From assembly GCA_036745875.1 (NCBI GenBank), contig DAIOFH010000124.1, positions 1-11,640 on the forward strand: a stretch of 11,640 bases of DNA. The letters run 5' to 3'. The stretch comes from DAIOFH01 sp036745875. Its GTDB lineage: Bacteria > Planctomycetota > SZUA-567. The position numbers were made by a program, and so were the translations under genes. The notes under the pieces were generated by a model. The model saw only the letters and a list, made by a program, of their open reading frames with translations, searched no databases and had not been told where the DNA came from. This document shows positions 1-7,370 of this stretch, in pieces (the stretch's first letter is position 1; every line of letters starts with the position of its first letter).

Positions 1-2
1 TG

Positions 3-2186
3 GCGGCCGGGGGAGCCACCCCCGAATCGCGGATGCTTCTTGGCGATGCGCTTGCCGACTCCGGCGATACGCAGGCCGCCGCCGCGATGGTGAGGGAGAC
101 CCTGACCACGTACCCCGGCGACAAGGGAGCCCTCGTCTGGGCGGCGAACCTCTATCTGCGCCTTGGGATGTATGAGGAAGCGTCACTGACCCTGTCGGAT
201 GCGATACGCCTCGCGCCGTGGCGCGCAGACCTCTGGCGGCGTCTCGGCGACATCGCCCTCGAGACCCATAAGGAAGAGACGGCGCTGCGCTACTGGCGGG
301 TCAGCCTTGCGGTCAACCCCGGCCAATACGAACTTGACGATCTGGCCCGGACTCTGTCCGGAGACGACGAGCCGCTGCAATATGACGGCGGCTATGACGC
401 CGTCGCCCTGGCGACCAGGGAAGATCCGTCAAAATACAAGGGCGATGTCGTCCGGCTGCTCGACCGGTCGGTAGTGGTGATGGAAGGTGACGGTTCTTTC
501 CGCCGCCTGACTCACGAAGTCGATTTGATTCTTACCCGGCGCGGCGGCGAAATGCTTGCAGACATCGATGCTCCCGGCGAAGTGTTGACGGCAAGAACCA
601 TTTTCCCCAACGGCGAGACGCTGGAGCCGGAAAGGGTGCCCGGCAGGAAGGCCCTGCGCCTCCCGGCCCTCTTGCCCGGCAGCGCCAGAGAGGTGCAGTA
701 TCTCGAACACCATGCCGCCGTCGGTTCGCGGCCGCCCCGCCAGTTGCCGTGGTATTTCCAGCACCCCGGCGGCGAAGTGCCGTTCCTCCTCAGCGAATAC
801 GAAGTCCGTGCGCCCAGGGGTTATCCCCTGGTCAAAGTCCTCAAGGACTACGGTATGAACATCGACTACGAGAAGACGGAGGAGGACGAGTACGACATTT
901 ACCGCTGGACCGCCAGGATGGGAGTGTCCATAAACGAAGCGGATTCAGTGCATGTCTCGGAACGTCTTGCCTCGGTCGAGACGGGTACGCCGGAGCAATG
1001 GGACGATATCGTCTATCATGAGCTGCGGGCGTTGTCGGGGAGGCTTCTCGCCTCGCGGCAAATGCTCGCACTGTTGACGTCCCTGGTGCGACGGGAAGGA
1101 GGCGGCAGGCTGGGCCCGGAGGATTCCGCCCAGGCCATTTACCGCTTTGTCTGCGACAACATCGGCCAGGAGGAGGACCTGAAGCACCTGCCGGCCGCGC
1201 ATTATCTTGTCGATCGCGCCGGAGACAGAAATATTCTGCTGCTGGCCTTGCTGCGGGCGGCAGGGTTCAATGCGAGCCCGGCCGCGGCACGACCGAACAA
1301 AAACCTGTTGTATCCACCCAACTGGGAATTGCCCCGGCGGGCCATGTTCACGATACCATTGGTGCGCCTGTCGCTGCCGGGGGGGCCGGTATTATGGCTT
1401 GACACGCGTTTTGAAACGTTGCCGTTCGGCAAGCTCACGGAGGACCTGTCGGATGCGACTGTGATAGCGTTCCTCCCGGACGGACCGCGTTTCGAGCGCC
1501 TGCCGCGTCTCGCCCTCGCCGATTCGGAAAAGGTCGAGGAGCGCCGCATCCTGCTCCCTTCCGCCAACGAACCTATGGCGGTGGTGGGCAGGCTGTCGCA
1601 GAAGGGCATAGACGGCTTGAAGCGCCGCGAGTTCATGACTGACGCCATGAACGCCGACAGGCGGCTTGCCATGCTGGAATCACTGTTCCCCGTCTTCCCG
1701 GATGCGGAACTTACCCGGCTTGATATTTTGCGTCCGTCCGAGGAGGACTATTTTTCCATCGAGCGCTATGAAATCGAATCGTCCGCCCCGGTGGAAAAGA
1801 GGGAGAACGGAGTCTATGCAATCGGCCTTTGCGTCGCTGCTCCGGACATTATTTCGGCCCAGGCCAGGGGTATGCGTGAAAGAGGGTCTGACTGCCATAT
1901 TCGCCACGATTACGTGTATGAGGACAGGAACACCTTCGTTCTTCCGGAAGGCGGGAAATTTGTCGCGCTGCCGGCATCCAGGTATTTGCCGGGGAATTTC
2001 GGCATTTATCAGTTGCGCGTCGCCAAGAGGAGTGACAACCAGGTCGAGGTGATCCGCAAGTTTAAATTTTCCGCGCAGCGCATCAAACCGTGGGAGTGGC
2101 CGGACTTCCAGCTCTTTTTGCAGGAAATCGACATTGCGGAGCGGCAATGGATCGAGTACGTGGTCGAGGATGCGGGGGAGGGGTGA
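3..2186 (+). CDS. TPR / DUF3857 / transglutaminase-fold protein, 5'-truncated
   Basis: The reading frame is open to the left edge (codons from base 3), so the ATG at 33 is probably internal and the N-terminus lies outside the window. Residue numbers count from that Met. Residues 1-100 are helical and TPR-like (for example LGDALADSG and LWRRLGDIALE followed by NPGQYE). Residues about 140-310 resemble DUF3857, with an LLDRSVVVMEGDGSFRRLTH strand pattern and TIFPNGETLEPE. Residues about 365-480 match the transglutaminase-like core that usually follows DUF3857 (AIYRFVCDNI, LLLALLRAAGF, VLWLDTRFETLPFGKL). The catalytic Cys and His of that core look replaced (Ala396; Ile/Thr near 440) while Asp457 is kept, so it is probably a non-enzymatic fold. 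The remaining 230 residues look beta-rich. Such proteins are usually envelope-associated and of unknown function. No partner gene is evident. Family assignment is fairly sure; function is unknown. Confidence 0.8.
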   Translation, partial: AAGGATPESRMLLGDALADSGDTQAAAAMVRETLTTYPGDKGALVWAANLYLRLGMYEEASLTLSDAIRLAPWRADLWRRLGDIALETHKEETALRYWRVSLAVNPGQYELDDLARTLSGDDEPLQYDGGYDAVALATREDPSKYKGDVVRLLDRSVVVMEGDGSFRRLTHEVDLILTRRGGEMLADIDAPGEVLTARTIFPNGETLEPERVPGRKALRLPALLPGSAREVQYLEHHAAVGSRPPRQLPWYFQHPGGEVPFLLSEYEVRAPRGYPLVKVLKDYGMNIDYEKTEEDEYDIYRWTARMGVSINEADSVHVSERLASVETGTPEQWDDIVYHELRALSGRLLASRQMLALLTSLVRREGGGRLGPEDSAQAIYRFVCDNIGQEEDLKHLPAAHYLVDRAGDRNILLLALLRAAGFNASPAAARPNKNLLYPPNWELPRRAMFTIPLVRLSLPGGPVLWLDTRFETLPFGKLTEDLSDATVIAFLPDGPRFERLPRLALADSEKVEERRILLPSANEPMAVVGRLSQKGIDGLKRREFMTDAMNADRRLAMLESLFPVFPDAELTRLDILRPSEEDYFSIERYEIESSAPVEKRENGVYAIGLCVAAPDIISAQARGMRERGSDCHIRHDYVYEDRNTFVLPEGGKFVALPASRYLPGNFGIYQLRVAKRSDNQVEVIRKFKFSAQRIKPWEWPDFQLFLQEIDIAERQWIEYVVEDAGEG

Positions 2187-2192
2187 ACGGCA

Positions 2193-2251
2193 GGCAAGGC
2201 AATTTTTAGGGCAAAAATTCCGGCGGGGTTTTCTTGAATAAATTGCTTGCC
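2193..2251. repeat. nested inverted repeats after the TPR/DUF3857 gene
   Basis: An AT-rich hairpin has perfect 7-bp arms AATTTTT (2201-2207) and AAAAATT (2213-2219) around a 5-nt loop. It sits inside a looser pair, GGCAAGGCAATTT starting at 2193 against AAATTGCTTGCC at 2240-2251, with one bulged base. It lies just after the stop of the upstream gene and could help end that transcript. There is no GC stem directly followed by a U-run, so it is not a classical terminator. Confidence 0.3.
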
Positions 2252-2275
2252 AAGCGAACCCCCTATCCATATGGT
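2248..2275 (+). promoter_or_regulatory. weak sigma70-type promoter candidate for corA
   Basis: TTGCCA (2248-2253, five of six to the -35 consensus) is followed after 16 bases by TATGGT (2270-2275, four of six to -10). Transcription would begin near 2282, giving an untranslated leader of about 70 bases before the corA ATG at 2352. Only the box match and the position in the intergenic gap support it. Confidence 0.25.
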
Positions 2276-2351
2276 TGTTCTGCCCGGAAAATGCGGGATT
2301 TCGGGGATTATGGTTTAATTATCCAGTGGTTTGCGATTGGAGGTGAGGTCT

Positions 2352-3284
2352 ATGCACAAAATGTACGTCGTTGAGCAGGGGGTGCTGAAGGAAAAAAAGG
2401 ATCCGCCCGCCTCCGTTTATGTCTACGTCAGCCCGGAGGAAAAGGAGCGCCGCGCCCTTATCGACGACATGCTTATTGACGAACATACCTTGCAATCCGC
2501 CCTCGACCCGGACGAGCTGTCCCGTCTCGAGTTCGAACCCGAGCACGTCGCCATGATTTTCAAGCGCCCCTGCAACCAGACCTTGACGGAAGGCGCTGAC
2601 GCGCATCTCGAGTTCAAGGTCGCATCAGTCGGCGTCTTTCTTTTCAACGACAAGCTGCTCGCCATCCAGTCGGAGGATATGCCGATTTACCCCGGCGTCA
2701 AGCCGGTCAACCGCGAATTGAGCCTGCGCGAAGTCCTTTTGCGCATGCTGTTTCGGACCATTACCCATTTTCTTGAACATCTTCGCGCCATCAACATGAT
2801 GGTGGACGCCATCGAACGGGAAATAAACCGTTCCTTCGAAAACCGCCACCTCATCTCCCTGTTCGCATTGGAAAAGTCCCTGGTGTATTATCTCAACGCC
2901 ATCAACTCCAACGAAGCGCTTTTGATGAAGATGCGCAACTACTCCTCCAAAATCGGCTTCACCGCCGAGGAATTGGAAGTGCTTGACGACATTATTATTG
3001 AAAACAGCCAATGCGCCCGGCAGGCGCAAATCTACACGAATATCCTTGCCGGCATGATGGACGCCAGGGTTTCCATTGTTTCCAACAACCTGAACGTGCT
3101 GATGAAAACCCTCACCATGATCACCATCTGCCTCCAGGTGCCGACCATGGTGGTGTCGATTTTTTCCATGAACGTCGATCTTCCGATATTGCCCGGAAAC
3201 CCGCTGTCCTTCTGGTTCGTGGTCGGGCTTTCGGTGTTGGCCCTGGTCATTTTCATGGGCGTTTGGAAATGGCGAAAATGGTAA
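2352..3284 (+). CDS. corA: CorA-family divalent metal transporter with SMN in place of GMN
   Basis: CorA proteins are pentameric inner-membrane channels for Mg2+ (sometimes Co2+ or Ni2+). This 310-residue protein has the usual length and layout: an N-terminal cytoplasmic alpha/beta domain, a long helical stalk (about 130-250), two C-terminal membrane helices and a basic tail KWRKW. The first helix contains LTMITICLQVPTMVVSIF and the second SFWFVVGLSVLALVIFMGVW. The family signature between them is normally GMN; here it is Ser272-Met-Asn (3165-3173) followed by VDLP. The frame also opens with a TTG at 2331. The ATG at 2352 is preferred because GGAGGTGA (2339-2346) sits five bases before it. 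The gene stands alone, 165 bases after the upstream gene. Its stop codon lies inside a perfect palindrome. The family is certain; normal Mg2+ transport is less so because of the changed signature. Confidence 0.9.
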   Translation: MHKMYVVEQGVLKEKKDPPASVYVYVSPEEKERRALIDDMLIDEHTLQSALDPDELSRLEFEPEHVAMIFKRPCNQTLTEGADAHLEFKVASVGVFLFNDKLLAIQSEDMPIYPGVKPVNRELSLREVLLRMLFRTITHFLEHLRAINMMVDAIEREINRSFENRHLISLFALEKSLVYYLNAINSNEALLMKMRNYSSKIGFTAEELEVLDDIIIENSQCARQAQIYTNILAGMMDARVSIVSNNLNVLMKTLTMITICLQVPTMVVSIFSMNVDLPILPGNPLSFWFVVGLSVLALVIFMGVWKWRKW

Positions 3285-3292
3285 CGTTACCA
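3279..3292. repeat. 14-bp perfect palindrome at the corA stop
   Basis: TGGTAACGTTACCA reads the same on both strands and contains the corA TAA stop (3282-3284). It is the first of three perfect palindromes before recR. It may be a protein-binding site or coincidence; there is no loop or U-run to make it a terminator. Confidence 0.4.
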
Positions 3293-3301
3293 GCGCGTCT
3301 T

Positions 3302-3321
3302 CGGAACCAAGCGGAACCAGC
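3302..3321 (+). repeat. tandem direct repeat, 10-bp period
   Basis: CGGAACCA occurs at 3302-3309 and again at 3312-3319, exactly ten bases apart (about one helical turn). It lies between corA and recR. The spacing suits side-by-side protein binding on one face of the helix, but two short copies are weak evidence. Confidence 0.35.
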
Positions 3322-3351
3322 CAAAACGCGCAAGGTCTAGGGGGCAACTAT

Positions 3352-3383
3352 TTGCGAAAACGCAATTATTGACAATTGTCAAT
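3352..3383. promoter_or_regulatory. two adjacent palindromes upstream of recR, operator candidate
   Basis: A hairpin TTGCG-AAAA-CGCAA (3352-3365) is followed two bases later by a perfect 16-bp palindrome, ATTGACAATTGTCAAT (3368-3383). The palindrome contains TTGACA, the -35 consensus, on both strands, but no matching -10 box lies 16-18 bases away on either strand. It ends 21 bases before the recR ATG. Homodimeric helix-turn-helix regulators typically bind dyads of this size. Confidence 0.45.
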
Positions 3384-3404
3384 TTCAAAAAATGGGGTCG
3401 TGCA

Positions 3405-4028
3405 ATGAGTAAAGACGTCTTATACCCACCCTCCATCGTCAAGCTCATCGACGAGTTTGCCAAGCTCCCCGGCGTCGGCAAGCGTTCCGCCGAGCGCCTG
3501 GCTTTTCATACCTTGTCGACTCCACGCGAAGAGGCTATGGCTTTGGCCCTCGCCATCCGCGACGCGAGAAAAAACCTGCGCGCCTGTTCCCGCTGTTTTC
3601 ATATCGCCGAAGGCGAACTCTGCTCCGTATGCGCCGATCCCGACCGGGACGGAAAGGAAATATGCGTTGTCGAATTGCCGCGGGATGCGATCGCGCTGGA
3701 AAAAGCGGGAGTATATAACGGGCTTTACCATATTCTCCAGGGGCGGCTGTCCCCGGCCACCGGCGTCGGGCCAGACAATATCCGCATCAAGGAGCTCCTG
3801 GCCCGGCTCGATCAGGCTGACAAAGCGGGGGAGGCGGTCGAGGAGGTTATCCTCGCTACCCGTCCGAGCGCGGAAGGGGACGCCACCGCCGAATACCTTT
3901 CGGCAGTCCTTCGCGAACGCGGCGTCAAGACCACGCGCCTCGCCAGAGGCCTAGCCACCGGCGCCGACCTGGAAAACTCCCCGCCGTCGTCAATAATTTA
4001 CGCTTTTCAAGGACGGAGACAAGATTGA
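3405..4028 (+). CDS. recR: recombination mediator protein RecR
   Basis: RecR works with RecO (and RecF) to load RecA on gapped, SSB-coated DNA in recombinational repair. The 207-residue product has every family block: the N-terminal helix-hairpin-helix LPGVGKRSAERLAFH (about 18-32); a four-cysteine zinc finger (CSRC and CSVC, about 58-73); a TOPRIM domain starting at ICVVELPRD with the conserved Glu and the LQGRLSPATGVGPD block; ILATRPSAEGDATA; and a C-terminal AFQGRR. Length is normal. The ATG at 3405 gives the usual N-terminus and has a GGGG stretch about eight bases upstream. A TTG at 3369 would add 12 unfamiliar residues and lies inside the palindrome. The stop overlaps the proposed alr start, so the two genes are probably co-translated. 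Confidence 0.96.
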   Translation: MSKDVLYPPSIVKLIDEFAKLPGVGKRSAERLAFHTLSTPREEAMALALAIRDARKNLRACSRCFHIAEGELCSVCADPDRDGKEICVVELPRDAIALEKAGVYNGLYHILQGRLSPATGVGPDNIRIKELLARLDQADKAGEAVEEVILATRPSAEGDATAEYLSAVLRERGVKTTRLARGLATGADLENSPPSSIIYAFQGRRQD

Positions 4029-5194
4029 GCTTGACCGCTTTTCATGCCATGAACCAATTGAAACACCCGTCGTTGCACCGCAGCTGGCTTGAAATCGACC
4101 TTGATGCCGTCAGGCAAAATATCGCGGCCTTTCGCCGCATGGTCGGCACGGGACGCTCCATCATGCCGTGTCTCAAGGCCAACGCCTACGGTCACGGCGC
4201 GGTGGAATGCGCCAGGGCCGTTCTCGCCGGCGGCGCCGACCGCATCGCCGTGGCGACCTGCCTTGAAGGGCAGCAGTTGCGGGAGGCCGGCATCGGCGTT
4301 CCCATCCAGGTGCTTGGCGCATTGTTTCCGGAGGAAGTCAGGCCCGCCGTCCGCTTCGGCCTCACCGTCTCCCTCCACGAGCTCTATATCGCCCGCCTCG
4401 TCTCTCTTGAGGCCATAGCCGCAGACCAGACCATCCCCGTCCACCTCAAGATCGACACCGGCATGGGCCGTCTCGGCATCCTGCCGGAAAACGCCGTCGA
4501 GGCGGCGGAGGAAGTGATGGCATTGCCCGGGTTGCGTTTTGAAGGCGTATTCATGCATTTCGCCGAGGCCTCCGACGACGCGTACAGCCTTTGGCAACTA
4601 AAGCGCTTCAACGTCGCCTGCGAACGCCTGGAAAAGGCGGGGATCACGGGCATTATCCGCCATGCCGCCAGTTCGTCCGCGATCGTATCGTACTTCGATT
4701 CCTGGTTCGACATGATACGGCCGGGAATTGCGACCTACGGTTGCCTGGCGCCGAAATGGCTGCACGGCGAAATCGCCCTGAAACCGGCCATGACCTGGCG
4801 TGCCGCCATTATTCAGATCAAGGATTATCCCCAGGGATCGAATCTCGGCTATAACCGCACCTTTACCACGCGGCGTCCGACGCGAATCGCCGTACTTCCC
4901 TTTGGCTATGCGGACGGATACCTGCGGCAATATTCCAACCGGGCGGAGGTGCTTATCCATGGCAAGCGCGCTCCCGTAGTCGGAATGGTATCCATGGACT
5001 ATTCTATGGTGGATGTTACGGAATTCGACGATCTTGACGTCGGTTCGATTGTCACCATAATTGGCAGCGATGCGGGAGAAGCCATCACGGCGGAAGATTT
5101 GGCCGAATGGGGAGAAACTATACCGTATTGCGTCACCACCAATATCGGCCAGCGCCTGGGACGGGTGTACCTGGATTTCACGAATCAGGAATAG
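4025..5194 (+). CDS. alr: alanine racemase
   Basis: This PLP enzyme interconverts L- and D-alanine and supplies D-Ala for peptidoglycan in the cytoplasm. The 389-residue product is full length. PLP-binding Lys51 lies in LKANAYGHG, LKIDTGMGRLG is at 141-151, the catalytic Tyr276 is in LGYNRTF, FGYADGYLRQYSNR is at about 293-306, and VVGMVSMD is near 318-325. Both catalytic residues are present, so it should be active. The proposed start is a TTG at 4025 that overlaps the recR TGA by four bases. GGACGGAG (4011-4018) ends six bases before it. An in-frame ATG at 4049 would remove eight residues but has no comparable ribosome site. The tight join to recR suggests one mRNA with translational coupling; the pairing has no obvious functional reason. 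The enzyme call is certain, the start less so. Confidence 0.96.
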   Translation: MSLTAFHAMNQLKHPSLHRSWLEIDLDAVRQNIAAFRRMVGTGRSIMPCLKANAYGHGAVECARAVLAGGADRIAVATCLEGQQLREAGIGVPIQVLGALFPEEVRPAVRFGLTVSLHELYIARLVSLEAIAADQTIPVHLKIDTGMGRLGILPENAVEAAEEVMALPGLRFEGVFMHFAEASDDAYSLWQLKRFNVACERLEKAGITGIIRHAASSSAIVSYFDSWFDMIRPGIATYGCLAPKWLHGEIALKPAMTWRAAIIQIKDYPQGSNLGYNRTFTTRRPTRIAVLPFGYADGYLRQYSNRAEVLIHGKRAPVVGMVSMDYSMVDVTEFDDLDVGSIVTIIGSDAGEAITAEDLAEWGETIPYCVTTNIGQRLGRVYLDFTNQE

Positions 5195-5208
5195 ACGGAC
5201 TATTTTTT
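5190..5208 (+). terminator. weak intrinsic terminator candidate after alr
   Basis: AATAG (5190-5194), a 5-nt loop and CTATT (5200-5204) form a short AU-rich stem running into four further T residues (5205-5208). The stem overlaps the alr stop codon. Position and U-run fit a terminator, but the stem is weak. Confidence 0.3.
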
Positions 5209-5225
5209 GAAGTAATAAGAATAAA

Positions 5226-5256
5226 TTCAAAAAAGCGAATAAAAACAGGTTATAAT
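5226..5256 (+). promoter_or_regulatory. promoter upstream of rsmE
   Basis: A perfect -10 box TATAAT lies at 5251-5256 within an AT-rich 99-base gap between alr and rsmE. The best -35 is poor: TTCAAA at 5226-5231, with a 19-base spacer. Transcription would begin near 5263, about 30 bases before the rsmE ATG. The consensus -10 box and AT-richness make a real promoter likely, serving rsmE and the overlapping amidase gene. Confidence 0.55.
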
Positions 5257-5293
5257 ATATTAGGCATGTTAAAAATACATAAAGGATTGCCGC

Positions 5294-6007
5294 ATGGCAG
5301 CGCCTCCGCGATTTTTACTCGATACTCCCTTGACTGAACCGGGCGTTTACACTCTGGGCCGCCAGGAATCCCACCACGCCGCCAACGTGCTGCGTCTGCG
5401 GGAAAAGGATATCGTGACCCTTTTCGACGGCGCAGGCAAATACGGAGACGGCGCCATCGTCAATCCTGACAAAAACGCGCTCACCGTCGATGTTTTTGAA
5501 GTGTTCCGGGAAGAACGGGCCCCGATCTCCATCACCATCGCCAGTGCCATCCCCAAGGGAAAACGCTGGCAGATGCTGGTGGAAAAATGCACCGAACTTG
5601 GTGTGCAGAGGATACTCCCTATGCTGTGCGGCCGCAGCGTGGTCAAGGGCGAAGGCGATGCGGAAAAGTGGCGGCGCTGGTCGGTGGAGGCGGCAAAGCA
5701 AAGCAGGCGCAGCTATCTTCCTCAAATTTTTGAACCGATGAAGGTGCCTGAGATTATCGCCTGGGGCACGCAGAACAACGCCCTGGCCCTGTTGGCCGAC
5801 CCCGCCGGGGAAAATCCCCGAACCTTTCAGGAAGAGATCCTGGCTGCCGAATCGGTTATGGTCATGATCGGCCCGGAAGGCGGCTTTACCGCCGAGGAAA
5901 TGGCGTGCTACGACCGGGAAAAGGTCGGCAGGCTTCGTCTATCGCCGTATGTGTTGCGTATCGAGACGGCCGCCGCGACAGCGTGCGCGCTGTTGATGGA
6001 ATTATGA
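5294..6007 (+). CDS. rsmE: 16S rRNA (uracil-1498-N3)-methyltransferase RsmE
   Basis: RsmE transfers a methyl group from SAM to N3 of U1498 in helix 44 of 16S rRNA, acting on assembled 30S subunits. The 237-residue product is of normal size. An N-terminal PUA-like barrel (about 1-70, with HHAANVLRLREKD) is followed by a SPOUT-fold domain. The diagnostic blocks are KGKRWQMLVEKCTELGV (about 89-105), EAAKQSRR (about 131-138), MIGPEGGFTAEE (about 192-203) and the C-terminal knot LSPYVLRIETAAATA, which forms the SAM pocket. The ATG at 5294 has AAAGGA about nine bases upstream. It ends in an ATGA overlap with the amidase gene. The usual neighbour prmA is not here. Confidence in the call is high. Confidence 0.96.
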   Translation: MAAPPRFLLDTPLTEPGVYTLGRQESHHAANVLRLREKDIVTLFDGAGKYGDGAIVNPDKNALTVDVFEVFREERAPISITIASAIPKGKRWQMLVEKCTELGVQRILPMLCGRSVVKGEGDAEKWRRWSVEAAKQSRRSYLPQIFEPMKVPEIIAWGTQNNALALLADPAGENPRTFQEEILAAESVMVMIGPEGGFTAEEMACYDREKVGRLRLSPYVLRIETAAATACALLMEL

Positions 6008-6918
6008 ATATGGATATGGACAGCATCTCCGAAAAAGTAGGCGATCCACAGCCGGAGCCGCAGAAGGAGGAGGGCGATTCCAAGGTATGGGACGCGGCAT
6101 CGTCGCAGATTGTCGACGATAGTGTCAGCACGGACAACGCGGCCGATGCGGAGCAATCGAGCGCCAGGACGTCAACCCGCCTGCAGGCGAACGGGAAAAA
6201 GATCAAACTCAACCTCCCCCACTCAGGGAAGGAACCGCCGTGGTGGGTCACGCACGCGCCTCTTCTGTCCATCCTTGAATGGGCCATCGCCGCCGCGCTT
6301 TTTGTCGTGGCATTTTATTATATCTGGCTCATGTTCCTGGCGTCCCCTAAGGTTGCGGAAGTCGAGCGAACCGGACCGCCGCCAAGCCTGGAGGAGTTCC
6401 GACTCCTCGCCAGGGCGCTTCCCGCCACGGGAGCGAGGCCGGAATGGCGGGCTGAAAAGCTGTCGGATCGCTGGAAGCGGATCATCATCCACCATAGCGC
6501 TACTGCGCAGGGCAGTGCCGAATCCTTTGATCGCGTCCACCGCGAAGAGCGGAAGTGGGAAAACGGCCTTGGCTATCATTTTGTCATCGGGAACGGCAGG
6601 GGAATGGCCGACGGCGAGGTGGCGGTCGGCGACCGTTGGCGCAAGCAGCTTGACGGGGCGCATGTCAAGGGGCCGAACAAGAACGAAAAACTCAATTCAA
6701 ACTCCATCGGCATCGCCCTTGTCGGCAACTTCGAGGAATCGGTGCCCACCGCGAAACAGCTTGCCGCCCTCAAAGGCCTTGTCAATTACCTCCGCAAGGA
6801 GTGTTTCATCAGCCTTGCCGACGTCGTTGGCCACGGAGAAATGTCTGACAATAAGACGCTTTGCCCAGGCAAATTCTTTTTCGTCGACGAACTGCGTTTG
6901 GCTATTGCAAATCCGTAA
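6004..6918 (+). CDS. membrane-anchored N-acetylmuramoyl-L-alanine amidase (PGRP/Amidase_2 fold)
   Basis: This 304-residue protein should be a zinc amidase that cuts the bond between N-acetylmuramic acid and L-alanine in peptidoglycan. Residues 1-80 are hydrophilic, with an acidic stretch and then a basic KKIKLN. One membrane helix spans about 88-112 (LEWAIAAALFVVAFYYIWLM). The rest is a PGRP/T7-lysozyme-like domain with zinc ligands His163 (IIIHHSAT), His277 (VVGHGEM) and Cys287 (TLCPGK), plus catalytic Tyr191 (GYHFVIG) and GAHVKG. All ligands are present. The helix is flanked by basic residues on its N-side, so the catalytic domain should face the periplasm, leaving an unusual 80-residue cytoplasmic head. 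The ATG at 6004 overlaps the rsmE stop as ATGA and is chosen for that coupling. ATGs at 6010 and 6016 are also possible. Fold and catalysis are near certain; the cellular role (division, recycling or turnover) is unknown. Confidence 0.9.
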   Translation: MNMDMDSISEKVGDPQPEPQKEEGDSKVWDAASSQIVDDSVSTDNAADAEQSSARTSTRLQANGKKIKLNLPHSGKEPPWWVTHAPLLSILEWAIAAALFVVAFYYIWLMFLASPKVAEVERTGPPPSLEEFRLLARALPATGARPEWRAEKLSDRWKRIIIHHSATAQGSAESFDRVHREERKWENGLGYHFVIGNGRGMADGEVAVGDRWRKQLDGAHVKGPNKNEKLNSNSIGIALVGNFEESVPTAKQLAALKGLVNYLRKECFISLADVVGHGEMSDNKTLCPGKFFFVDELRLAIANP

Positions 6919-6957
6919 GAACCAAGGGTGCTGAAGCGAAGAAAAACGCTCCCGGGG

Positions 6958-7302
6958 TTAATCCTGTTCCTGTTCCCGCCATATCGCCTCGTATACGCAC
7001 CCGGCTTCGTCCAGAGCGAAGATCTTGAGGGTCTTGAGGCCATACTCTGTTTCCTCCAGCAATGACACCTGTGCCGCCGGTCCGGTCGGCGTATCCACTT
7101 CGCCGCCGAGAACCACGAAAACCTTGCGCCGCTGGGCGGTGTAATCCGCCATTTCGTCAGCGAGGGCGCGGTAAAGCTTAGCCATGTCGCTTGCCGCCAC
7201 ATAATAGTCTGCCTGCGGATTATCGCTAACCGCGGCTTCGTCAGCCGCAGCCGCCAGACCGCAACACAGCACCGCCGCCGCTATTATCAGCCATTGTTTC
7301 AT
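6958..7302 (-). CDS. small exported protein of unknown function
   Basis: I do not recognise this 114-residue protein. It starts with a typical Sec signal peptide: MKQW, a hydrophobic run LIIAAAVLCCGL, and AAAA before Asp21, where signal peptidase I would cut. The CC pair does not fit a lipobox well, so a lipoprotein is less likely. The mature part (about 94 residues) is acidic, with a helical stretch (MAKLYRALADEMADYTAQRR) followed by strand-like segments (KVFVVLGGEV; LKTLKIFALDEAGCVYEAIW). The start is well supported: AAAGGAG lies six bases before the ATG. The gene reads toward the amidase gene, with only 39 bases between the two stops. It lies 275 bases downstream of the sirtuin gene on the same strand and is separated from it by inverted repeats, so it probably has its own promoter. 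Confidence 0.75.
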   Translation of the reverse strand: MKQWLIIAAAVLCCGLAAAADEAAVSDNPQADYYVAASDMAKLYRALADEMADYTAQRRKVFVVLGGEVDTPTGPAAQVSLLEETEYGLKTLKIFALDEAGCVYEAIWREQEQD

Positions 7303-7370
7303 ATATTCTCCTTTCAGACATTATCGGCCACTCAATGCCTATACTTTCCACCACAACCGGATATCCTTTC

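Noticed and set aside
6919..6957. Possible bidirectional terminator between the convergent amidase and small exported genes
   Set aside because: AACC/GGTT, GGG/CCC and AGCG/CGCT can pair, but only with a 6-nt bulge and internal mismatches, and no T-run follows on either strand.
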